Positions 51,045-59,813 of a DNA stretch of 64,000 nt are shown here, piece by piece. The notes beneath the pieces were generated by a model that was not told where the DNA came from, did not search any database, and worked only from the letters and a program-made list of their open reading frames with translations. The first letter of the stretch is position 1, and each line of letters opens with the position of its first letter. The translations under genes and the position numbers were made by a program. The DNA is taken from positions 124,001 to 188,000 of the forward strand of contig CAVQOB010000003.1 in NCBI GenBank assembly GCA_963714325.1. Direction: 5' to 3'. This DNA comes from CAVQOB01 sp963714325. GTDB lineage: Bacteria > Pseudomonadota > Alphaproteobacteria > Rhizobiales > Hyphomicrobiaceae.

Positions 51045-52451
51045 TCAATACCGGTAATGATCCGCCTTGAACGGGCCAGTTGGCTTGACGCCGATGTACT
51101 CGGCCTGCTTGGCGCTCAATTTGGTGAGCTTCACGCCGATTTTTTCCAGATGCAGCATCGCGACCTTTTCGTCGAGGTGCTTCGGCAACGTGTAGACCTT
51201 CTTTTCGTACTGGCTATTCTTGGTCCAGAGTTCGATCTGAGCGAGCGTCTGATTGGTGAAGGACGCCGACATCACGAACGAGGGATGGCCGGTTGCGTTG
51301 CCGAGGTTGACGAGGCGGCCCTCCGAGAGCAACAGCACGCGCTTGCCGTCGGGGAATTCGACTTCGTCGACCTGTGGCTTGACGTTGTGCCACTTGAAGT
51401 TCTTCAGGCCGGCGACTTGGATTTCGTTGTCGAAGTGGCCGATGTTGCAGACGATGGCACGATCCTTCATGCCGCGAATGTGGTCGACGGTCAGGATATC
51501 GACGTTGCCAGTGGCCGTCACAAAGATGTCGGCGCGCTTGACGGCATCTTCCATTGTGGTGACTTCGTAGCCTTCCATGGCGGCTTGCAGCGCGCAGATC
51601 GGGTCGACTTCCGAAACCATGACGCGGCACCCGGCCTGGCGGAGCGAGGCGGCCGACCCTTTGCCAACGTCGCCGAAGCCCGCAACCATGGCGACCTTAC
51701 CGGCCATCATGACGTCGGTGCCGCGGCGGATCGCGTCGACGAGGCTTTCACGGCAGCCATAGAGGTTGTCGAACTTCGACTTGGTGACGGAATCGTTGAC
51801 GTTGATCGCCGGGAACAGCAGCGTGCCCTTTTTCTGCATCTCATAGAGACGATGCACGCCTGTGGTGGTCTCTTCCGAGACGCCCTTGATGCCCTTGGCG
51901 AGTTCGGCGAACCAACCCTTCGGCTTCTCTTTCAGCGTCTTCTTGAGCAGGGCAAAGAAGATCTCCTCTTCCTCGGAGCCTGGCTTGTCGAGGAATGCGG
52001 CGTCTCCCTTCTCGGCGCGCAGGCCCAGATGGACGAACATGGTTGCATCGCCGCCATCGTCGAGGATCATGTTGGGCATACCGCCGCCGTGCCAGTCGAA
52101 GAGGCGGGCGGTGTAGTCCCAGTATTCCTTCAGGCTCTCTCCTTTATAGGCGAAGACCGGCGTTCCACCGGCCGCGATGGCGGCGGCGGCGTGGTCCTGG
52201 GTCGAATAAATATTGCAGGAGACCCAGCGGACATCGGCGCCAAGCACCTTCAGGGTCTCGATGAGGACCGCTGTCTGGATGGTCATATGCAACGAGCCAG
52301 CGATGCGGGCGCCCTTGAGAGGCTTGGCGGCTCCATACTCCTTACGCGTCGCCATCAGGCCCGGCATTTCGGTCTCTGCGATAGCGATTTCCTTGCGGCC
52401 GTACTCGGCGAGGCCGATGTCCTTGACGGCGTAATCTGGCTTGCTGGTCAT
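51045..52451 (-). CDS. ahcY: Adenosylhomocysteinase
   Basis: A 468-residue S-adenosylhomocysteine hydrolase, which splits SAH into adenosine and homocysteine with bound NAD. The sequence starts MTSKPDYAVKDIGLAEYGRK. It shows the SAHH substrate region (GSLHMTIQTAVLIETLKVLG), the NAD-binding Rossmann motif VAMVAGFGDVGKGSAASLRQ, CNIGHFDNEIQV and the C-terminal KADHYRY. The family-specific insertion of the longer bacterial form is present (KGDAAFLDKPGSEEEEIFFA). A consensus-like promoter and a hairpin leader lie upstream. It clears SAH from methylation. Confidence 0.97.
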   Translation of the reverse strand: MTSKPDYAVKDIGLAEYGRKEIAIAETEMPGLMATRKEYGAAKPLKGARIAGSLHMTIQTAVLIETLKVLGADVRWVSCNIYSTQDHAAAAIAAGGTPVFAYKGESLKEYWDYTARLFDWHGGGMPNMILDDGGDATMFVHLGLRAEKGDAAFLDKPGSEEEEIFFALLKKTLKEKPKGWFAELAKGIKGVSEETTTGVHRLYEMQKKGTLLFPAINVNDSVTKSKFDNLYGCRESLVDAIRRGTDVMMAGKVAMVAGFGDVGKGSAASLRQAGCRVMVSEVDPICALQAAMEGYEVTTMEDAVKRADIFVTATGNVDILTVDHIRGMKDRAIVCNIGHFDNEIQVAGLKNFKWHNVKPQVDEVEFPDGKRVLLLSEGRLVNLGNATGHPSFVMSASFTNQTLAQIELWTKNSQYEKKVYTLPKHLDEKVAMLHLEKIGVKLTKLSAKQAEYIGVKPTGPFKADHYRY

Positions 52452-52484
52452 TTTGCGGGTCCTTGTTGGTTAACGCGGGCAGGC

Positions 52485-52505
52485 TGATCCGGCTAAACCG
52501 GATCA
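52485..52505. promoter_or_regulatory. Hairpin in the ahcY leader
   Basis: TGATCCGG pairs with CCGGATCA across CTAAA, an 8-base perfect stem. On the plus strand it is followed by ACAATTTTTTTT, the form of an intrinsic terminator. On the minus strand it falls in the ahcY leader, about 34-54 bases before the start codon. It may stop antisense transcription or fold in the ahcY mRNA. Confidence 0.55.
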
Positions 52506-52572
52506 CAATTTTTTTTGAGCGGGTGCGCCGATTTTTGTGCCGGGTACCACCGTGCAGGTTTGAGGCTGGGTC

Positions 52573-52601
52573 CTTATAGCCAGCACGCTGGACGCAAGCA
52601 A
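52573..52601 (-). promoter_or_regulatory. Sigma-70-type promoter of ahcY
   Basis: On the minus strand TTGCTT and TATAAG are separated by exactly 17 bases, close to the housekeeping consensus. Transcription would start near 52565, giving a leader of about 115 bases that contains the hairpin at 52485-52505. Confidence 0.6.
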
Positions 52602-52740
52602 TAAAGATATAAGCAAGTCGTTATGTCAGACAGGGCGACCTCGCGTCACAGGGGGTTAAAGGTAGAAGATAAGGGAAGGCCGGGTTGTCGGGGGTAGGCA
52701 GCGGTGAAGCCCCGGCTGGGGGTAAAATCGGCAACAGACC

Positions 52741-52860
52741 TTAAGTTCAAACTTGCATAAAATTTTATATAAAATAGCAACAATTCGTTAAATTTTATAA
52801 TAATATGTAAATCTAAAGTATAAAATTACAATCAATTGGCATTAAAAGTAGAACTGATAA
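52741..52860. promoter_or_regulatory. Very A/T-rich control region before the TadG-like gene
   Basis: By my count 22 of these 120 bases are G or C, in sharp contrast to the G/C-rich neighbours. The decamer AAATTTTATA occurs at 52760-52769 and again at 52790-52799, exactly 30 bases apart, so both face the same side of the helix. The region lies 90-210 bases before the start codon at 52951. Such tracts are typical targets of xenogeneic silencers or MucR/Ros-type regulators in this group. Confidence 0.6.
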
Positions 52861-52950
52861 ACCTCATGCACTTGTTTGATCTTTACTTGGGATAAATAAT
52901 TACAGGCGTAGATTGCCCCTAGCAGGAAGACTGTGTGCAGGAGGCGTAGC

Positions 52951-54504
52951 ATGTCTATTCAGACCAAACAGATCCTTGGATCTGTTGTTGCTTCGGAGGC
53001 CAGCTTAGAACTGGTCCCGGTGGCAATGAACAAGCGGGGTGCGCAAGCATCCTGGTTGTCGCGGTTCCGCGACGACCAAAAGGGCAGCACGGCCATGATC
53101 TTCGGCCTGACACTGTTCCCACTGGTGTTCTTCGTCGGTATCGCGGTCGATTTCAGCCGTGCCTTGACGATGCGGGCGCAGACGCAGGTCGCGCTCGACG
53201 CGGCTTCGCTGGCAGCGGGCCGGGCCTATCAAACGGCCGCGTCCAATGCGACGGCGACCAATCCTGGCAATTGTGGCTCAAGCTCGGGCAAGGCGCTGGT
53301 CGCTTGCGTCGCCGCCAACCAGTACTTCGATGCGTCGAAGCCGCCGGCTGGCCGCGTCGTCACCAGTTCTATGGCGTTCGCACCGCCAAGCGGCGTGAAC
53401 ACCGAGTTCACGGTGACAGCGACAACCTGGCTCAAGACGCCGTTCTTGAATGCTGTTGCGGTGTTCAAGCCGAAGGCGGCTGAAGCTGGTGCTCCGACGG
53501 GCTGCGCGAACAGCGGCTGGCAGTGCTTGCGCTTGACGTCGACGGCGTCGGCGCTGGTTGCCGCCGGCGGCGGAAACACCGCCATCAGTCTGGAAACGGC
53601 ATTGATGATCGACGTCACCGGCTCGATGGGCCCGCAAGAAGGTGACGGCAACAAGCTTCCGGATGCGAAGGCTGCGGCCAAGGATCTGATCGATATTCTG
53701 GTGTGGGACAACCAGACGACGGTGACATCGAAAGTGTCGCTGGTGCCGTTCTCGCAGAGCGTCAACGTCGGCAGCTATGCATCGGCCGTGACGGGCAGAC
53801 CTGCGACGAGCGGATCGAACAGTTTGCGCCCGTGCGTCATCGAACGCGTCGGCACCAATGCCTATACGGACGCGGCGCCAAGTGCCGCGAACGGTTGGAT
53901 CGGTTCCTATGCGGGCAACAACGCGCCGTCAGGCTATAGCTACAACGGTCGTCTTGCCAGCAGCAGCGGCGACAGTTACAACTATAATTCCACCGGTACC
54001 TGCGATCCGGGTTCTGGCCTGCTCGGCAACCCACAGAATGACGCTGCGATCGTTCCGCTGTCGAACAACAAGACGACGTTGAAGAACACTGTCGATGCGT
54101 TGATCCCCAAGGGGTACACGGCCGGGCAACTGGGCACGGCATGGGCCTGGTATACCCTGGCGCCGACGTGGAATTCGATCTGGCCGGCGGCCAGTCAAGC
54201 GACGGCCTACAATACGCCGAACGTCAAAAAAATCGCCGTTCTGATGACGGACGGTGACTACAACAAGGATTACGCCGACTACGACAGCTCGCAGAATCAA
54301 GCAGGCTTTCTGTGCACCAACATGAAGGCGAAGAACATCACGGTGTATACGGTTGGCTTCCAGGTCTCCGAAACCGCCAAGACGTTCCTCAAGAGCTGCG
54401 CAACGACGAATGATCACTACTACGATGCGACGACGGGCGAAGCACTGAAGCAGGCCTTCCGGGATATCGCCCTGAAGATCTCGTCACTGCGGATCTCGAA
54501 GTAA
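52951..54504 (+). CDS. TadG-like protein with von Willebrand A domain
   Basis: A 517-residue protein. Near residues 45-70 is a TadE/TadG-type segment (QKGSTAMIFGLTLFPLVFFV) with one membrane helix, followed by RAQTQVALDAASLAAGRAYQ, typical of TadG. A von Willebrand A domain starts around residue 215 with the MIDAS motif DVTGSM and later LMTDGDYNKDYADYDSS. A Ser/Gly/Tyr/Asn-rich loop lies between (about 315-355). AGGAGG is 6 bases before ATG 52951. TadG proteins help Tad pilus assembly or adhesion; the main pilus locus lies about 31 kb away. A terminator follows at 54533. Confidence 0.85.
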   Translation: MSIQTKQILGSVVASEASLELVPVAMNKRGAQASWLSRFRDDQKGSTAMIFGLTLFPLVFFVGIAVDFSRALTMRAQTQVALDAASLAAGRAYQTAASNATATNPGNCGSSSGKALVACVAANQYFDASKPPAGRVVTSSMAFAPPSGVNTEFTVTATTWLKTPFLNAVAVFKPKAAEAGAPTGCANSGWQCLRLTSTASALVAAGGGNTAISLETALMIDVTGSMGPQEGDGNKLPDAKAAAKDLIDILVWDNQTTVTSKVSLVPFSQSVNVGSYASAVTGRPATSGSNSLRPCVIERVGTNAYTDAAPSAANGWIGSYAGNNAPSGYSYNGRLASSSGDSYNYNSTGTCDPGSGLLGNPQNDAAIVPLSNNKTTLKNTVDALIPKGYTAGQLGTAWAWYTLAPTWNSIWPAASQATAYNTPNVKKIAVLMTDGDYNKDYADYDSSQNQAGFLCTNMKAKNITVYTVGFQVSETAKTFLKSCATTNDHYYDATTGEALKQAFRDIALKISSLRISK

Positions 54505-54532
54505 TCGACCGTGCCTGCACACGGGGGTGGAG

Positions 54533-54565
54533 GGGGTGCCTAACGGCGCCCCTTTTGCTTTTTTA
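54533..54565 (+). terminator. Intrinsic terminator of the TadG-like gene
   Basis: GGGGTGCC pairs with GGCGCCCC (one G-T pair) across TAAC, followed by TTTTGCTTTTTT. It lies 28 bases after the stop codon. Confidence 0.8.
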
Positions 54566-54730
54566 CTTGGCCCTTCAGCTGCCCACCAGCAGCCGGGCAC
54601 TTTTCTTGCGGCTTCAGGTGCCACCTTTATTGGTCGCGCTGCTCGTCGGAAAACCGGTTCCCACTTTTCCGGCAGCGTTCCGCCAACCACGCTGTTTTTC
54701 TGACGCTTCGGCGGCCCAACAGCGGCCGCG

Positions 54731-55042
54731 CTATTCTTCTTCGCCGAACTTGTCGGCGACAAGGGCGATCAGTGCTTCAAGGGCTTCGGGGGCGTCAGGA
54801 CCTTTGGCATCGATTTGAATCGTCGTGCCGATACTGGCGGCGAGCATCATCAGGCCCATGATCGATGTGCCGCCAACGGATTGGCCCTCGCGGGTGACCA
54901 GGATGTCGGCCTTGTATTGTTCGGCGCATTTGACGAATTTGGCGGAGGCGCGCGCGTGCAGGCCTTTGCGATTGACAATCTTGACGATGGCGGACGGCTT
55001 TTGACTGTCAATCACGCGTGTATCATATCCGGTAAGCTGCAT
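54731..55042 (-). CDS. ptsH: Phosphocarrier protein HPr
   Basis: A 103-residue HPr. The phosphorylatable His is H29 in NRKGLHARAS, and the regulatory Ser is S60 in GGTSIMGLMMLAAS, both in perfect context. The Ser site matters because an HPr kinase is encoded close by. There is no sugar-specific permease, so this is a regulatory PTS. It is the last gene of the chvI-chvG-hprK-EIIA-ptsH run. The first 12 residues are longer than usual; a GTG at residue 10 is an alternative start. Confidence 0.95.
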   Translation of the reverse strand: MQLTGYDTRVIDSQKPSAIVKIVNRKGLHARASAKFVKCAEQYKADILVTREGQSVGGTSIMGLMMLAASIGTTIQIDAKGPDAPEALEALIALVADKFGEEE

Positions 55043-55078
55043 TCGAAGGGTGGATTGCGATTGGGGTAATGTGATGTG

Positions 55079-55483
55079 TTAATTTTCCCCAGCCAGGACT
55101 TGGCTGGCGACGGAAATGTATTTGCGCCCGGCATCCCGGGCGGCGGTGATGGCCTTGGCCATCGGCATCTCGACGCGGACGCTGGCAAGCTTGATCAGCA
55201 TTGGCAGATTGATGCCGGCGATGACCTCGGCACCAGTCTCTTCCATCACTGAAATAGCCAAATTCGAAGGCGTGCCGCCAAACATGTCGGTGAGGATGAC
55301 GATGCCACCTGTGCCCTTGACCTGGCTAACGGCAGTCAGCAATTCGTTGCGCCGGACCTCGATGTCGTCGTCGGGGCCGATGGAAATTGTCTCCATATGC
55401 TCCTGCTTGCCGACGACGTGCTCGAGTGCGGCTCGGAATTCCTGGGCCAGACGCCCGTGGGTGACGATGACAACGCCAATCAT
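55079..55483 (-). CDS. PTS EIIA component, mannose family
   Basis: A 134-residue EIIA of the mannose family. The phospho-acceptor is H9 in GVVIVTHG. Other signatures are ILTDMFGGTPSNLAI and VIAGINLPMLIKLA. No IIB, IIC or IID genes are nearby, which is the rule in alphaproteobacteria. Here such an EIIA acts as a phosphorylation sensor of the PTS-Ntr chain, reported to affect ChvG/ChvI-type signalling and metabolism. It lies 36 bases before ptsH. Confidence 0.95.
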   Translation of the reverse strand: MIGVVIVTHGRLAQEFRAALEHVVGKQEHMETISIGPDDDIEVRRNELLTAVSQVKGTGGIVILTDMFGGTPSNLAISVMEETGAEVIAGINLPMLIKLASVRVEMPMAKAITAARDAGRKYISVASQVLAGEN

Positions 55484-55626
55484 GCGTGAACTTTATCAAT
55501 CCTGAGTGTGGGCTTGCGTGGCTGGTGGCCACTTCTGGCGCGGCATGATGGTCCAGCGGCGGCGCGGGCGCAAGGCCCATTGCGGGAATTGCAGACGGCC
55601 GGGTCGGTTGGACGTTCGGCAAGTTA

Positions 55627-56091
55627 TCATGCTGATTGGATTGCGAAATTCAAGAACAAGGCGAGTTTGATCGGGGCTGCGGCTTCAGGCGCGAACAGCT
55701 TCAACGATGGGCGTTGCAGCCCAAGCACTTCGATGCTTGCGAGCAAATCCGGCATTCGTTCAACGTCCTCCCGGCCAACCAAATCGATGACGGCGATGAG
55801 TGGGCATGGTCCCAACGTCGCGACGGGCACAATGCCGATGCCGCGGACTTCGAGTTTGCCGCGCAGTGGGGCTGGAGCGTCAGCGATGATGCGCTGGCCG
55901 TCACGGGTCAGTTCGACTTGATCGTCGGCGACGAGGCGGTGTTCGCCGGCAGGCGCACCCGGTAACAGCGATTGCATGATGAAGCGCAATGCCAAGTCGG
56001 ATTTTCCTGAACCCGACGGACCTCTGATCAATGCGGCATGGGTGCCAAGTGCCACGCAGGTGCCATGGACGCGATTGCTCAAGATTTGCAC
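55627..56091 (-). CDS. hprK: Short HPr kinase/phosphorylase
   Basis: A 154-residue HprK. It keeps only the catalytic domain: P-loop GPSGSGKS at 24-31, RLVADDQVEL and the HprK signature EVRGIGIVPV. The N-terminal domain of Gram-positive HprK (about 130 residues) is missing, as in other alphaproteobacteria. The start is GTG 56091, with GGAG 5 bases upstream; the frame is open further but those residues are chvG read out of phase. It phosphorylates HPr on Ser. It lies 40 bases after chvG. Confidence 0.93.
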   Translation of the reverse strand: MQILSNRVHGTCVALGTHAALIRGPSGSGKSDLALRFIMQSLLPGAPAGEHRLVADDQVELTRDGQRIIADAPAPLRGKLEVRGIGIVPVATLGPCPLIAVIDLVGREDVERMPDLLASIEVLGLQRPSLKLFAPEAAAPIKLALFLNFAIQSA

Positions 56092-56131
56092 GTTACGTTC
56101 GCTCCAGGCGGCGCCATTGCGGTTAGGGTGG

Positions 56132-58063
56132 TCAAGCGCGCGGTTTGTTGGCGGGAATGCGCACAACGAAGCGAGCGCCTGCAATGCCGGGCTGGCGGCG
56201 TTCGCGCAACTCGGTGAGTTCGCGGGCTGGCGGCGGTTCGTTGACCGCGGCCTTGCGATTGATTGCGACGACATCGCCGCCATGGGCGAGGACGATCTCG
56301 CGGGTGATCGAGAGGCCAAGGCCGGAATTCTTGCCTTTGGCACGGTCGGACTGAGGGCGGTCGGAATAGAAGCGCTTGAAGATGTCGTCGAGTTTATCGT
56401 CGGGTATGCCGGGGCCTTGATCATCAACGATCATCTCAATGTCGGGTCCATTGCGGCGCAGGGCGACGGTGACGGTTGCTTCGGGGGCAGAAAACGAAAG
56501 CGCGTTGTCGACGAGGTTGGTGACGACCTGGCTCATGCGGCCTTCATGACCGTTGATGACGTATGTGCTGGCATCAGAGCCTGTTTCGATATCGAGTGTG
56601 AGGATTGTGCCTCGCTCGCTATTGACGTCGCGAAGCACGCCGACGACGCCTTCTACAATCGCCCTGAGATCGATAGGTTCGAACTCCTGGCGGGCAAGTT
56701 CTGCATCAAGTCGCGAGGCGTTGGCAACATCGCTGATTAAGCGGTTCAACCGTTTCAACTCGCCTTGAATCTGGGCTACCAGCTCATCGCGTTTGGCGTC
56801 GGTCTTGGCATAGGTCAGCGACTCGGCGGTGGACCTGGCGGCTGCGACCGGGTTTTTCAATTCGTGGGCGACGTCCTGGGCAAAGCGATCGCTGGCTTCG
56901 ATGCGGCTGTAAAGCGCCGTTGTCATCTGCTGGAAGGAGGTGGCGAGATGGCCAACCTCATCGCGGCGGTCGGACAGGTCTTTCAAGTTGTGACTGGCGG
57001 TGATGCTGCGGCTGACATGCTCAGCCGTGTCTGACAATTTGCGCATCGGGCCGGCAATGGTGCGCTCGAGGAGTAGCGACGCTAGCAATGTCGCGGTAAT
57101 GGCCAAGGCCGAAATGATCAGGAGCGCGCGCCGCTCCTTCGACAACAATCGGTCAATCTCACCGGGACGGGTGGACAACAAAACAACTCCCTGAACCGCT
57201 TTCATAACCTGGATCGGGGCTGCAACAGCGACCATCTGCTCGCCCTTGGAATTGATCAAGAGCATGCGGGTGATCTTGCCGTCCAAGGCTTCGCGGACCT
57301 CGGGGTACAATGGCCCTTTGATAGCGTTGAGATCGCGATACACTGGGAGTTCACTGCGCATGAACCAAGCCATGAAGCGCGTGAAGGAATTGCGCAATCG
57401 CTGGTCGCCATCATCATCCGTGGCACTCCCTGCAGCACCGGCTTGGGATGCGGCGCTGCGTAGTGTCGGAGCGCCGGTGTCGACCAACAAACTGCGTTCG
57501 CGGCTATAGACGCGGGCGCGGGCATTGGTGTTTTGGACAAGGCGGCGCAAAACCGGCGCGATGCGCTCGGGAGCCAATGACATCTCCAACGCGGCAAAGG
57601 CATCATCGCGGAAGGGGATCCGGGCGCCTTCGGCTTCGGGTAACCGGTCGGGATCGAGGACGATGCGGTCGGTCTCCATTTTTGCGTTCGAGGCGATGGC
57701 GACTGAAACCATCTGAGCATGGGTTTTCAGGGCATCGACCTTGGCGTCAATCAGCTGCTCATAATAGCGGTGAAAAATCGCCAGCCCGCCGAGCAGAATG
57801 ACGAGACCGATGATGTTGGCGGCCAATATCCGGCGGCGCAGGGTGGCGGTGCAGAACTTCCAGAGTGCCTGACGGCGCAACCATGGCAGTACGTATTCAG
57901 CCGCAAGCGCTCGCGCAACGTGCGTGCACGCGGTCGCTCGCGCGAGCAACGCTTTGACCGAAAACTCCGTGGCACGGTTTTCGGCCGGTCGTTGGACGTG
58001 CGGTTGGTTCGTATCGAATGGCATTGAACCGCCTTGGGCTGGCTGGCGTTCGCTGGCCGTCAT
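56132..58063 (-). CDS. chvG: Sensor histidine kinase ChvG/ExoS
   Basis: A 643-residue sensor kinase. TM1 lies at about 80-98 and TM2 at about 312-332, enclosing a periplasmic domain. A HAMP domain follows, then the H-box DVAHELKNPVAAARS with H400, N-box SQVVTNLVDNALSFS, G1 VDDQGPGIPD and G2 NSGLGLSITREIV. With ChvI it senses acid and envelope stress. Its periplasmic domain is the binding site of the inhibitor ExoR in rhizobia; no exoR is in the window. The start overlaps the chvI stop by 4 bases. Confidence 0.95.
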   Translation of the reverse strand: MTASERQPAQGGSMPFDTNQPHVQRPAENRATEFSVKALLARATACTHVARALAAEYVLPWLRRQALWKFCTATLRRRILAANIIGLVILLGGLAIFHRYYEQLIDAKVDALKTHAQMVSVAIASNAKMETDRIVLDPDRLPEAEGARIPFRDDAFAALEMSLAPERIAPVLRRLVQNTNARARVYSRERSLLVDTGAPTLRSAASQAGAAGSATDDDGDQRLRNSFTRFMAWFMRSELPVYRDLNAIKGPLYPEVREALDGKITRMLLINSKGEQMVAVAAPIQVMKAVQGVVLLSTRPGEIDRLLSKERRALLIISALAITATLLASLLLERTIAGPMRKLSDTAEHVSRSITASHNLKDLSDRRDEVGHLATSFQQMTTALYSRIEASDRFAQDVAHELKNPVAAARSTAESLTYAKTDAKRDELVAQIQGELKRLNRLISDVANASRLDAELARQEFEPIDLRAIVEGVVGVLRDVNSERGTILTLDIETGSDASTYVINGHEGRMSQVVTNLVDNALSFSAPEATVTVALRRNGPDIEMIVDDQGPGIPDDKLDDIFKRFYSDRPQSDRAKGKNSGLGLSITREIVLAHGGDVVAINRKAAVNEPPPARELTELRERRQPGIAGARFVVRIPANKPRA

Positions 58064-58770
58064 GCTTCCTTGAAGCGATAGCCGACGCCGTAGAGCGTTT
58101 CGATGACGTCAAAATCATCGTCGGTCTGCTTGAACTTCTTGCGCAGACGTTTGATGTGACTGTCGATGGTGCGATCGTCGACGTAGACTTGGTCGTCGTA
58201 GGCAGCGTCCATCAGGGCATCTCGGGTTTTAACGACGCCGGGGCGTGTTGCCAGCGCCTGCAGAATCAAAAACTCGGTCACCGTGAGGGTCACCGGCCGG
58301 TTGTCCCAATGACACGTGTGACGTTCGGGATCGAGTTTGAGCTTGCCGCGCTCAAGGATGCGGGCGGCTTCGGTTGCGGCGGCGGCGGGGTCTTTTGGCG
58401 AAAAGCGCCGCAGGACGGCCTTGACCCGCTCGACGACCAAGCGTTGGGAGAACGGTTTGGCGATGTAGTCGTCGGCACCCATCTTGAGGCCAAACAATTG
58501 GTCGATCTCCTCGTCCTTCGAGGTGAGGAAAATGACCGGCATATCGGTCAACTGACGCAGCCGGCGGAGCAGCTCCATGCCGTCCATGCGGGGCATTTTG
58601 ACGTCGAGAATGGCGAGATCCGCCGGCTCCTCGGTCAGGGCCTCAAGGGCTGCGGCACCGTCAGGATAGGTGCGCACCTTGAAGCCTTCCGCTTCCAGCG
58701 CCATGCCCAGCGAGTCGCGGATGTTGCGCTCGTCATCGACGACAGCAATTGTGCTCTTCTCTTTCATCAT
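58060..58770 (-). CDS. chvI: Response regulator ChvI
   Basis: A 236-residue OmpR-family regulator. The receiver has D12/D13, the phospho-acceptor D56 in LAILDVKMPRMDG, T at VIFLTSKDEE and K at the end of AKPFSQR. The C-terminal winged helix shows LTVTEFLILQALATRPGVV, SHIKRLRKKFKQ and ETLYGVGYRFKEA. It is coupled to chvG by a 4-base overlap and is first in the minus-strand chvI-chvG-hprK-EIIA-ptsH run. The order, with pckA divergent, is conserved in rhizobia. Confidence 0.96.
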   Translation of the reverse strand: MMKEKSTIAVVDDERNIRDSLGMALEAEGFKVRTYPDGAAALEALTEEPADLAILDVKMPRMDGMELLRRLRQLTDMPVIFLTSKDEEIDQLFGLKMGADDYIAKPFSQRLVVERVKAVLRRFSPKDPAAAATEAARILERGKLKLDPERHTCHWDNRPVTLTVTEFLILQALATRPGVVKTRDALMDAAYDDQVYVDDRTIDSHIKRLRKKFKQTDDDFDVIETLYGVGYRFKEA

Positions 58771-58902
58771 AGTCCTCTCCCGGCCGACCTCACGTGCGCT
58801 TTATGGCCCACTCGTGAGTGAATTGTGGCTTCTCTTTTGTATGGATCGGACTGAATGTTACCTGAATGTCGCGCCCTCGCAACCCCAAGAGGCAATGTTC
58901 CG

Positions 58903-59388
58903 ATGACTGTCGACAGGAAATCTGGCCCCCCGCGTATGCCTGATAGCCCAGGCGAGGTGGCGAAATCGCTGATCCGCGCCGCTTTCAAGGGGGCTTTGGC
59001 GACGATCGATTCGGCAGCCGGGGGGCCCTACGCATCACTGGTCCTGGTTGCCACAACCCAGGCGGGCGCACCGATTTTTCTGTTGTCGCGATTGGCGCTG
59101 CATACGCGCAACCTCCTTGTGGACCCGCGCGCCAGTCTGCTGATCGATGGGACGGATGCTGCCGGCGACCCGATGGCAGGAGGCAGGGTCAGTGTCTCGG
59201 GAACCATCGTGATATCGACCGACCAGCATGGTCGGGAACGCTTTCTTGCACGTCACTCAGCCGCCGGTGCCTATGCCGACTTTGCCGATTTTAGCTTTTA
59301 CACCCTGACAATCGAGCGGGCGCACCTCATTCAAGGTTTTGGCCGGATCATTGATATTCGCGGGCGGGATTTGTTGGATCCCGGCTAG
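58903..59388 (+). CDS. Pyridoxamine-phosphate-oxidase-fold, HugZ-like protein
   Basis: A 161-residue protein of the split-barrel FMN-binding fold, starting MTVDRKSGPPRMPDSPGEVA. Visible parts are FKGALATIDSAAGGPYASLV, FLLSRLALHTRNLLVDPRAS, LLIDGTD and the C-terminal IERAHLIQGFGRI. This pattern resembles the HugZ/heme-utilisation and CREG-like group. AAGAGG lies about 10 bases before ATG 58903; GTG or ATG further upstream are less likely. It is divergent from chvI, and lies between chvI and pckA, where rhizobia often have such a gene. Confidence 0.82.
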   Translation: MTVDRKSGPPRMPDSPGEVAKSLIRAAFKGALATIDSAAGGPYASLVLVATTQAGAPIFLLSRLALHTRNLLVDPRASLLIDGTDAAGDPMAGGRVSVSGTIVISTDQHGRERFLARHSAAGAYADFADFSFYTLTIERAHLIQGFGRIIDIRGRDLLDPG

Positions 59389-59813
59389 GCGGGACTTCTT
59401 TTTGGAGTGCCGTAGCTGGTTGTGGCGGACTATTGATGTGGCTCGGCGGGGAGACCGGCGCATCCAGAGCTGTGTTGCAATGCAGCGATGTATACGTTGA
59501 ATTTGGCCGTTCTAGCACTGCTTTCCGGTAAGTTGTCGACAAGTGTTACGCGGGCCGATTCTTGTCGTGCCTTGACGATTTGTGCGACTATCGGACGCTT
59601 GAGCACGCCGGTTACTTTTCGTAGACAGTTTGCTGGCGACCGCAACTCTAACATACGTTTCTGCTGGAACGACCTTAAGAGGGACTTCATCGTCGCTGAT
59701 TATGGTGGCGTCTGGTTTTTGCCAGCGGCACCACTGCTACACTTCGTTGCGAGCGCGAATGGGCAGCCGTCGCACTCGCGTTATCAACCCTAATCAATGA
59801 GCCGATCGTATCC
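59389..59813. other. 425-base intergenic region before pckA
   Basis: No gene is supported. The region is less G/C-rich than the coding DNA around it. It should hold the pckA promoter. I found no clear sigma-70 pair or terminator. A short open frame at 59488-59793 has an atypical composition and no ribosome binding site, so I do not call it. Confidence 0.5.

Noticed and set aside
50982..52487. 501-codon plus-strand frame across ahcY
   Set aside because: It mirrors ahcY, whose identity is certain; no plus-strand ribosome binding site or family likeness.
52452..52640. SAH or SAM-II riboswitch upstream of ahcY
   Set aside because: I looked for the conserved cores but saw only a simple hairpin and a promoter; a covariance search would be decisive.
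59488..59793. Possible 101-residue protein before pckA
   Set aside because: No ribosome binding site, atypical composition and no recognisable motif; more likely leader DNA of pckA.
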